A stretch of DNA of 35,859 nt from an archaeon. Lineage in GTDB: Archaea > Nanobdellota > Nanobdellia > Woesearchaeales > UBA11576. The notes below the pieces were generated by a model. It did no database searches. It had not been told where the DNA came from and saw only the letters and a program-made list of their open reading frames with translations. The position numbers were made by a program, and so were the translations under genes. The DNA lies in the NCBI GenBank assembly GCA_020052935.1, contig JAGVOD010000060.1, positions 1 to 35,859 of the forward strand, given 5' to 3'. Below are positions 18,714 through 25,662 of the stretch, one piece after another. Position 1 is the first letter of the stretch; the number at the start of each line of letters is the position of its first letter.

Positions 18714-19155
18714 AGAAGCTAAGGAAGAGCTGAAGCGTGCAGACCACCTGATTTTCGTCAGTTTGAAGTATACACGTACGTGCGATGTTATAAAGCACGT
18801 GATTGATCGTCTCATAAACTGCATAGACTTCTCCTTTACTGCCTTGCTGGAGCATCTCAAGGAGCAGGGCAAGATAGATGAGGTGCCTAAAGCGCCCATA
18901 CCGAAGGCAGACCTTGCTAAGAAGCTTTTTCCTGATGATGAGCTGATCATGGAATTTGCTGAGTTCTTCAAGAGGCTCAGGAAGATCAGCAAGGCTGATT
19001 TCTCCCGCGAATGCGAGTTCCGCCGCCATGTCGCCATGACTGTTGTCGTCGATAATGAGATAATCAAGATTGACATAGACATAATAACTGATTATTTCAA
19101 GCGCACTAAGGACTTCTTCGCCAGGATCCAGGGAGTGATCGAGCCGCAGAGTTAG
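18685..19155 (+). CDS. HEPN-like small alpha-helical protein, paralogue of the previous ORF
   Basis: MSEYLEEAKEELKRADHLIFVSLKYTRTCDVIKHVIDRLINCIDFSFTALLEHL; start at 18685 or 18697, overlapping the upstream ORF. Confidence 0.65.
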   Translation: MGQEMSEYLEEAKEELKRADHLIFVSLKYTRTCDVIKHVIDRLINCIDFSFTALLEHLKEQGKIDEVPKAPIPKADLAKKLFPDDELIMEFAEFFKRLRKISKADFSRECEFRRHVAMTVVVDNEIIKIDIDIITDYFKRTKDFFARIQGVIEPQS

Positions 19156-19178
19156 TTATTCCTGCATCAAATGCTTGG

Positions 19179-19354
19179 GTTCTATCTATAGAGTGGCCAG
19201 TGCCACCGCCAACATTGCGAAGCGTTTCTTAGCAGAATGAATCACACCGACAAGGGGGACGCCCCCTACGGGGAATGTCGGTATCAGTGAGCACAGCCAC
19301 AAGCGTAGCCTGGCGTGGCACTGGCCGAAGTGAAGCTGAGTCTCCTGACAGAGC
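19179..19354. mobile_element. Element C of structured MITE-like family
   Basis: Stem GGCCAGTGCCAC[c]GCCA/TGGCGTGGCACTGGCC; inner stem ACCGACA/TGTCGGT; exact 11-nt flanking direct repeat CAAATGCTTGG (19168-19178 and 19355-19365). Confidence 0.82.
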
Positions 19355-19400
19355 CAAATGCTTGGAAACCTTTATTAATGCCGTTTCTTCTGTTTTCTTC

Positions 19401-19937
19401 ATGCCGAAGAGTCTTCGCCAGAGATTGCTTGAAAAGGGGTGGACAGAGGAAGAGATAGCGAAGACGATGAACGTTCTTTATTCTGATGAGAAGAGGGACA
19501 AGCACATCGGATTCACTAAGGCGACTCATCCTATAATATACTGGGTCGGCCTGGTCATAGCCATCATCGGGAACCTTCTTCTGTCTGTCGCATTGATACC
19601 TTTCCTGATGATACTCAATTCTGCCCAGCTGTACGTGATACTTGGCATAATAGGGTTGGTGTTCGGGGCGATGTTCAGTCTGATATTGAAGGATATAGAG
19701 CACGTCGACCAGACGCACCACGTGATGGCAGGCATGTTCATACCGTCGATAGCGCTCATAACCGTCTATGTGATGGTCAGTGTCGCCAACCGCTTCAATG
19801 AGCTCATCAATAACCCTAACCCTCACAACGCGATACTGTTGAGCGTCATATACCTGATATGTTTCAGTGCACCTTACTTCTTCTACAAGGTCCGCGATCT
19901 CGCTTGGGAGTGGAAGCACAAAGCGCAATCCTCTTAG
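19401..19937 (+). CDS. Integral membrane protein (about 5 TM segments)
   Basis: MPKSLRQRLLEKGWTEEEIAKTMNVLY then hydrophobic segments; start 19401 preferred because the longer ORF start (19275) lies inside element C; TATA-like tttattaatg upstream. Confidence 0.75.
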   Translation: MPKSLRQRLLEKGWTEEEIAKTMNVLYSDEKRDKHIGFTKATHPIIYWVGLVIAIIGNLLLSVALIPFLMILNSAQLYVILGIIGLVFGAMFSLILKDIEHVDQTHHVMAGMFIPSIALITVYVMVSVANRFNELINNPNPHNAILLSVIYLICFSAPYFFYKVRDLAWEWKHKAQSS

Positions 19938-20000
19938 AGTTCTGTGTTTTGGCCTAATCAAAACTTTTATAAACAACTCTCGAACACAAAAAACCTAGAT

Positions 20001-20119
20001 GGCGGTAGTGGTGTAACCTGGCAGCACAAAGGACTGTGGCGCTTTGCGCAGATATCCTTCGGTCCGAGTTCAAATAACTGGTTGTAAAAATAACCGGTTT
20101 GAAAGTCTCGGCTATCGCT
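20001..20119 (+). tRNA. tRNA-His(GUG) with apparent anticodon-loop intron (about 20040-20053) and apparent T-loop intron (about 20074-20104)
   Basis: G GCGGTAG TG GTGTAACCTGGCAGCAC A AAGGA CTGTGG [14 nt] A TCCTT CGGT CCGAG TTCAA [31 nt] GT CTCGG CTATCGC T; all cloverleaf stems pair; G-1 encoded. Confidence 0.75.
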
Positions 20120-20254
20120 TTTCAATAGTTTTATATAGAACCCAGAATTTGGATAGTTTATAAGTAAACCCGAGTTCAAAGGCTTTTTGGGCGCGTCTAG
20201 GGTTTTAAACACCTTTTGGGTGTAAATAACGCCTTCTAAGCCTTATTAGCGAAA

Positions 20255-20782
20255 ATGGAACCAAAAAAGGAATTTGTAGAAGTAAAGAAGGATTATAGGC
20301 ACATAGTACGCGTGGCGAACACAGATTTAGACGGCTCTAAACCTGTTTATCATGCTCTAAACAAGATAAAGGGCGTTAGCTTCATGTTTGCGAACGCTCT
20401 CTGTAAGATATCTAATATTGATAGGTACAAGAAAGCAGGCCAGCTCAATGAGGCAGAGATAAAGAAGATCAACGAGCTCCTTTTGGAGCCTTCTAAGTAT
20501 GGTTTCCCTGTCTGGATGCTGAACAGGAGGAAGGACGTTGAGACTGGTGATGACATGCACCTCCTTGGTGCGGATCTTACATTCCAGGTCGACAATGACA
20601 TAAAGCTCATGAAGAAGATACGCTCCTACAAGGGAGTCAGGCACATGCTAGGCCAGCCAGTACGCGGCCAGAGCACCAAGAGCAACTTCAGGAACAAGAG
20701 AGGCAAGAAAGGCAGCCTAGGTGTTCATAGGAACAAAACAGCAGCTCCTGCTGCCAAAGCCCCTGCTAAGGAGAAGAAGTAA
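20255..20782 (+). CDS. rps13: 30S ribosomal protein S13
   Basis: YRHIVRVANTDLDGSKPVYHALNKIKGVSFMFANALCKI, IRSYKGVRHMLGQPVRGQSTKSNFRNKRGKKGSLGV. Confidence 0.96.
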   Translation: MEPKKEFVEVKKDYRHIVRVANTDLDGSKPVYHALNKIKGVSFMFANALCKISNIDRYKKAGQLNEAEIKKINELLLEPSKYGFPVWMLNRRKDVETGDDMHLLGADLTFQVDNDIKLMKKIRSYKGVRHMLGQPVRGQSTKSNFRNKRGKKGSLGVHRNKTAAPAAKAPAKEKK

Positions 20783-20792
20783 GGACTGAAAA

Positions 20793-21473
20793 ATGGGCGA
20801 TCCAAAAAAAACAAGGAAGAAGTATAGTACTCCAGGCCATCCGTGGCAGCGGGCCAGGATAGAGGAGGAAGCTAAGCTTATGCAGGAGTATGGCTTCAAG
20901 AACAAGAGGGAGATATGGAAGATGGGCTCTTTCTTGCGAGATGCTACCGCTCAGGCAAAGAAGCTCGTTACGCTCGCAGGTCCGCAGGCAGAGAAAGAGA
21001 AATCTTCGTTGCTTTCAAGGCTGAAGAAGTATGGGCTGTTGAAACCAGAGGCTGCTCTCGACGCTGTTCTTTCAATCTCACTGCGCGATGTTCTGGAGAG
21101 GAGACTCCAGACAGTCGTATACAAGAAGACTCTTGCCAACACCATAAAGCAGGCAAGGCAGTTCATAACCCACGAGCAGATATGCGTCGCAGGGAAGGTT
21201 GTCACTTCTCCGTCTTACCTTGTTCATCTTAGCGAGGAGAACCAGATAGGGTTCAGACCGAACTCCAAGCTCAGTAATCCTGAACATCCTGAAAGGGCTG
21301 CTGCAAGAAAAGCCAAGGAGAAGGAGGCCAAGGAGACTGTTGTGGATAAAGGCGAGCGCTCTGAACCAAAGCAAGAGAAGAGAGAGCACAAGGGGCAAAA
21401 AGAAGGGAAAACAGAAGAAAAGCCCAAGCGCCCTAAGAAGAAGAAAGAGGAAGCTAAGGAGGGCGGGCAATAA
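20793..21473 (+). CDS. rps4: 30S ribosomal protein S4 with charged C-terminal extension
   Basis: [90 protein letters not shown]. Confidence 0.96.
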   Translation: MGDPKKTRKKYSTPGHPWQRARIEEEAKLMQEYGFKNKREIWKMGSFLRDATAQAKKLVTLAGPQAEKEKSSLLSRLKKYGLLKPEAALDAVLSISLRDVLERRLQTVVYKKTLANTIKQARQFITHEQICVAGKVVTSPSYLVHLSEENQIGFRPNSKLSNPEHPERAAARKAKEKEAKETVVDKGERSEPKQEKREHKGQKEGKTEEKPKRPKKKKEEAKEGGQ

Positions 21474-22042
21474 TGGCTGACGAGAAGCAGGAGCCGAAGG
21501 AGCAGCAGGTAAAGCCTGCTGAGAAGCCAAGACCTGCGCCGAAGCAAGAAGCCAGGCCCGAACAGAAGCTTGAGCAGAAGCCTGAACAGAATCCTGAGCA
21601 GAGGCCTGAGCAAAGGCCAGACTACAGGAGCGATAGGCCTAGGTTTGAGCGCAGGCAGATAAGATGGGGTCTCTGTCACATATTCTCATCTTTCAATAAT
21701 ACTATTATTCATATCACAGACATAACTGGCACCGAGTCCATCGCTCGCACATCCGGCGGTCAGGTCGTGAAGTCTGACAGGATGGAGTCTTCTCCGACAG
21801 CAGCCATGATGGCAGCTAAGCGGGCTGCAGAGATTGCGATTGAACGTGGCATAACAGGCATTCATGTTAATATCCGGGCTCCGGGTGGGCATTCAGGCCC
21901 CAGTTCTCCAGGTCCGGGCGCCCAGGCAGCAGTCAGGGCATTGTCCAGGATGGGATTGAAGATAGGTATAATCCAGGACGTGACTCCTGTCCCGCATGAT
22001 GGCTGCAGGAAGAAGGGCGGTAGGAGAGGCAGAAGGGTTTAA
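21473..22042 (+). CDS. rps11: 30S ribosomal protein S11 with PEQ-repeat N-terminal extension
   Basis: [111 protein letters not shown]. Confidence 0.96.
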   Translation: MADEKQEPKEQQVKPAEKPRPAPKQEARPEQKLEQKPEQNPEQRPEQRPDYRSDRPRFERRQIRWGLCHIFSSFNNTIIHITDITGTESIARTSGGQVVKSDRMESSPTAAMMAAKRAAEIAIERGITGIHVNIRAPGGHSGPSSPGPGAQAAVRALSRMGLKIGIIQDVTPVPHDGCRKKGGRRGRRV

Positions 22043-22043
22043 G

Positions 22044-22835
22044 ATGGAAGTCGAGATTATTGAGCAGGACAAGAAGCAGAATCGCATAGTGTTCTTGCTG
22101 AAAGGCTCTTCGCCTGCATTCGCGAACATGCTTAGGAAGACCATCATCGATGAGGTTCCGACGATGGCAATCGAGGATGTCGAGATGAGGAAGAACAGCT
22201 CAGTTCTGTATGATGAGATTATCGCTCATAGGCTCGGGCTTATACCATTGACGACAGACCCTGATGCTTATGTTTTGCCGGAGAATTGCACGTGCAAGGG
22301 AGAAGGCTGTTCTAAATGTCAGCTCCAGCTTTCATTGAAGGCCAAAGGTCCGGGTTATGTCTATGCTTCAGAGCTGAAGTCTAAGGATCCGAAAGTAGTT
22401 CCTGTGCATCAGAAGATGCCTATTGTCAAGCTGATAAAGGGCCAGACCCTTGAGTTGGAGGCAGTCGCAGTGTTAGGTAAAGGCATTGAGCACGCGAAGT
22501 GGTGCCCTGGTCTCGCTTACTACAAGTACAAGCCTGAGATTGAGGTCAAGAAAGGGGTTTCTGACCCTAAGGCAGTCGCTGATTCATGCCCTGTTGATGT
22601 TTACTCTGTCAAGAACAAGGAGCTGGTGATAAACAAGGACAACCTGCTGAAGTGCCACTTGTGCTGCGCCTGTACTGACGTAGACCCTGAGCACATAAAG
22701 CTGAAGGAGATTAATGATGAGTTCGTCTTCGTAGTTGAGTCTTGGGGCCAGCTCTCTCCTAAGGATATAGTGTCAACCGCTGCTGATTTGATGCAGAAGA
22801 AGTGTGATGAGGTGGTTAGGCTCGTTGGCAAGTAA
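22044..22835 (+). CDS. rpoD: DNA-directed RNA polymerase subunit D with ferredoxin-like domain
   Basis: FLLKGSSPAFANMLRKTIIDEVPTMAIEDVEMRKNSSVLYDEIIAHRLGLIPL; CPVDVYSV...CHLCCAC. Confidence 0.95.
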   Translation: MEVEIIEQDKKQNRIVFLLKGSSPAFANMLRKTIIDEVPTMAIEDVEMRKNSSVLYDEIIAHRLGLIPLTTDPDAYVLPENCTCKGEGCSKCQLQLSLKAKGPGYVYASELKSKDPKVVPVHQKMPIVKLIKGQTLELEAVAVLGKGIEHAKWCPGLAYYKYKPEIEVKKGVSDPKAVADSCPVDVYSVKNKELVINKDNLLKCHLCCACTDVDPEHIKLKEINDEFVFVVESWGQLSPKDIVSTAADLMQKKCDEVVRLVGK

Positions 22836-22853
22836 CCCCCTCCTGACATTCGC

Positions 22854-22969
22854 GCGGGGGTGCCGGAGTGGTCAATCGTTTGAAATGGTCGCATTTCATC
22901 GGATTAGACGGGTACGGTTGAGGGCCGTATGGCTTAGTGCCTGCGCGGGTTCAAACCCCGTCCCCCGCA
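22854..22969 (+). tRNA. tRNA-Leu(GAG) with unusual insertion (~25-32 nt) in the D-arm
   Basis: GCGGGGG/CCCCCGC acceptor; TACGG TTGAGGG CCGTA anticodon arm; TGGCTTAGTGCC variable arm; GCGGGTTCAAACCCCGT T-arm; D-loop enlarged by hairpin TGAAATGgtcgCATTTCA. Confidence 0.88.
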
Positions 22970-23004
22970 TTCATAATCATTGAAAATGGTTTATCGTTGA
23001 TAAA

Positions 23005-23370
23005 ATGGCTAACAGAACAGGTCCATCAAACCCACATCATCAGAATTTGATTGTGGAGCTGAAGAAGAAAGCGATAGTTGACAATTCGCAGTTCTGGAAA
23101 AGACTTGCGACTGACTTGGAGGTTCCTACCAGGAATAGGAGGGTAGTCAACCTGTCGAGGATAAATCGCTTCACCAAGGGGAATGAGTTCATAGTTGTGC
23201 CCGGAAAAGTCCTGGGCTCAGGGGTCATTGACCACAAGGTGACTGTTGCGGCCCTTTCTTTCTCTGAAGGTGCTGTTGAGAAGCTCAAGAAGCAGAACTG
23301 TGAGCTGCTTTCGATAGATGATCTTATCAAGAAGAATCCTAAATTGTCTGATGTGAGGATAATAGGTTAA
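23005..23370 (+). CDS. rpl18e: 50S ribosomal protein L18e
   Basis: RTGPSNPHHQNLIVELKKKA, FWKRLATDLEVPTRNRRVVNLSRINRFTK, VVPGKVLGSGVIDHKVTVAALSFS. Confidence 0.95.
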   Translation: MANRTGPSNPHHQNLIVELKKKAIVDNSQFWKRLATDLEVPTRNRRVVNLSRINRFTKGNEFIVVPGKVLGSGVIDHKVTVAALSFSEGAVEKLKKQNCELLSIDDLIKKNPKLSDVRIIG

Positions 23371-23371
23371 A

Positions 23372-23791
23372 ATGATAGTCGACGCAACAAACCTGATCGC
23401 TGGAAGGCTTGGTTCATTGGTTGCCAAGAAGGCATTATTGGGAGAGAAGATCGACATAGTCAATGCCGAGAAGGCAGTCATATCAGGCAAGAAGCAGGAG
23501 GTATTTGATATCTACAAGAGGAAGGTCTCGATGGGTACCTGGGCTAAAGGTCCTCATTACATACGTTCTCCAGAAAGGCTTCTCAAGAGGATCATAAGGG
23601 ACATGCTTCCTTACAAGAAGGCCCGTGGCATTGCAGCATACAAGAACATAATGTGCTGGGAAGGCATCCCCGAGCAGTTCAAGGGCAAGGAACTTGTCTC
23701 ATTCAAGGAAGCTGATGTTTCAAGGCTTTCAATCGCAAATTATATCTCGATTCGTGATATTTCAAAACATATAGGTGGTAGGGTTGAGTAA
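23372..23791 (+). CDS. rpl13: 50S ribosomal protein L13
   Basis: MIVDATNLIAGRLGSLVAKKALLGEKIDIVNAEKAVISGKK, GPHYIRSPERLLKRIIRDMLPYKKARG. Confidence 0.95.
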   Translation: MIVDATNLIAGRLGSLVAKKALLGEKIDIVNAEKAVISGKKQEVFDIYKRKVSMGTWAKGPHYIRSPERLLKRIIRDMLPYKKARGIAAYKNIMCWEGIPEQFKGKELVSFKEADVSRLSIANYISIRDISKHIGGRVE

Positions 23792-24188
23792 GTCAAAAGT
23801 CATTCATACTTCAGGAAAAAGGAAAAGGTCTGTTGCCAGGCTCACTTTGTCTGCTGGCCAGGGCCTTGTCAGGGTCAATGGTAGGATGCTTGATGTTTTC
23901 GAGCCTAGACTCGCAAGGCTAAGAATCCAGGAGCCATTGCTGCTGGTAGGAGACCTTGTTTCAAAATCTCAGATTAACGTTGATGTCTATGGTGGTGGGG
24001 TCACGTCACAGGTAGATGCAGTCCGCCAGGCCTTGGGTAAGGCTCTTTCAGAGCTGGGCGGCGAGAAGGTAAGGAAGATGCTTGTCCAGTATGATAGGTC
24101 ATTCCTGGTGGCAGATACGCGCTATAAGGAGCAGTGCAAGCCTAATGACTCTAAGGCGCGTGCCAAGAGACAGAAGTCATACAGGTAA
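23775..24188 (+). CDS. rps9: 30S ribosomal protein S9 (GTG start, or TTG at 23784)
   Basis: VIHTSGKRKRSVARLTLSAGQGLVRVNGRMLDVF, VDAVRQALGKALSEL, YDRSFLVADTRYKEQCKPNDSKARAKRQKSYR. Confidence 0.95.
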   Translation: MVGLSKSKVIHTSGKRKRSVARLTLSAGQGLVRVNGRMLDVFEPRLARLRIQEPLLLVGDLVSKSQINVDVYGGGVTSQVDAVRQALGKALSELGGEKVRKMLVQYDRSFLVADTRYKEQCKPNDSKARAKRQKSYR

Positions 24189-24249
24189 AATTTGGTAATG
24201 CTCACTTTTTTAGGTTTTTCATATTGATTTTAAAGTTAAAGGTGCTAAA

Positions 24250-24447
24250 ATGATAATACCTATACGTTGCTGGAGCTGTGGAAAGCCCATTGCGCACCTC
24301 TGGGAGGAGTATTCTGCCAGGGTAGCTAAGGGTGAAGCCATAAAGAAGGTCCTTGACGATCTAGGGGTAGAGCGTTATTGCTGCAGACAGCAGCTTATGG
24401 GCCAGGTGGACCTAATAGATGTTGCAGCACAGTTTAAGAAGTTCTAA
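24250..24447 (+). CDS. rpoN: DNA-directed RNA polymerase subunit N
   Basis: [41 protein letters not shown]. Confidence 0.96.
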   Translation: MIIPIRCWSCGKPIAHLWEEYSARVAKGEAIKKVLDDLGVERYCCRQQLMGQVDLIDVAAQFKKF

Positions 24448-24732
24448 AAACCTATTTTTTGCTCATTTTGCTTAAATTCTTCTATCTTTTATCACTTTTT
24501 ACTGGTTTAAACGTCTAATGCTGAAGATTATCTGCATTTAGAGCGCCAGATATAAGCGCCATTAGGTGCAAAACCCTAACTTTTAGTTACTTTCTGATAA
24601 GTTTTAGGTATTTTTGTCAAGCAGTATTCTCACCTACCTGTAAGATATGCCAAAACCCTGTGTTTCAACCACTTCCCAATATGTCTAAAGACTCTCACTT
24701 TTTGGTCGATTTTGGCTTGATTTTGGTTGTTT

Positions 24733-24930
24733 CACACTAAAAAGCCAGAAAGCCTCGCCTTTCAAGGCGAGGATGTGTCAGAAACTTTGGTTTCTGATCA
24801 CACCAAGGACGCGCGTCCTTGCTGAATGGCTTTCTGGCTTTTGGTGTTCCAAAAATCCGCCTTTCAAAGAAAGTGCACGGACAAGCCACGGGCTTTAGCC
24901 CGTGGTAGTGCGCTTTCGGCGGATTTTTTT
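24733..24930. mobile_element. Element G: composite palindromic unit resembling IS200/IS605-type terminal hairpins
   Basis: Outer stem AAAAGCCAGAAAGC/GCTTTCTGGCTTTT enclosing CTCGCCTTtcAAGGCGAG, TGTGTCAGAAACtttgGTTTCTGATCACA, AAGGACGCGCGTCCTT; adjacent AAAAATCCGCC/GGCGGATTTTT enclosing CCACGGGCTttAGCCCGTGG. Confidence 0.55.
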
Positions 24931-25284
24931 GACCTGCTTTTCCACGCCTCTTGCGCCATACCCTCAGGGTATGCCCTTTAACCACGTCCTGACCGTGTTC
25001 AATGCCTCTTATAGCCATCTGCTGATCCTCTTCTCACCCAAGCTTGTTTTAGACCCCACCTTCTCCCAGGATTGCACATGTGGCCATATGTCAATCCCGT
25101 CTTAAATGAGTGCCCTGTAACCACCCTCACTTCCAACCCCCTGATCCAGGCACCATCGTAACCTCCCATCCAGACCACATAACAATCTCTTCAAAACATA
25201 TTTGGTAAAATAATCTTTCTAAAAATACTATTACAAAATAACTTTCACAGTACAATTATGGCTCTGTTTTTCTTAGCGGTTTTC

Positions 25285-25600
25285 CGATCAGTTTTTTTAT
25301 CCCGAACCAAGTTCGTTCAAAGTTCGGACTTGGCTAAAAGTGCTGAATTCAGCCGTTATAGGCCGTATAAGCAGGTTCGTTCAGGTTCGGACCTGCTCCG
25401 TACCTGATGATGAGCCATATCCACTAAGAATATTCTCTCGACGAGAAAAGTATTCCTCTCGTCGGCGGGTTCAGATACGGATTCAAGCCGTATTCAGTTC
25501 AGGTTCAAGTTCAGTTCGAACTTGTATTACCGCAATATAGGCTGAAAAAAGCGTTTTTTCTGGATGGTCTCAAGTCCGAATCCAGTTCGTACTGAACGTG
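25285..25600. repeat. Array of GTTC-rich hairpins upstream of the coiled-coil/wHTH gene
   Basis: CCAAGTTCGttcaaagttCGGACTTGG; AGCAGGTTCGttcaggttCGGACCTGCT; GACGAGA..TCTCGTC; ATACGG..CCGTAT; CAAGTTC..GAACTTG; AAAAAAgcgTTTTTT. Confidence 0.65.
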
Positions 25601-25662
25601 AACTAAACAGAAAGATTTATATTTTTCAACAGTTTTCAGATGTTGTCACGAGGTGTTTAATC

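Noticed and set aside
20001-20119. Alternative identity of this tRNA as tRNA-Gln (reading CTTTGCG as the loop)
   Set aside because: The AAGGA/TCCTT stem and the ACTGTGG..A context match tRNA-His, and G-1 is encoded; the Gln reading breaks the anticodon stem.
24737-25018. 93-aa minus ORF (MAIRGIEHGQDVVKGHTLRVWRKRRGK...) as a TnpB/transposase remnant
   Set aside because: Runs through element G hairpins and shows no RuvC or zinc-finger motif that I can recognise; not supportable as a gene or pseudogene.
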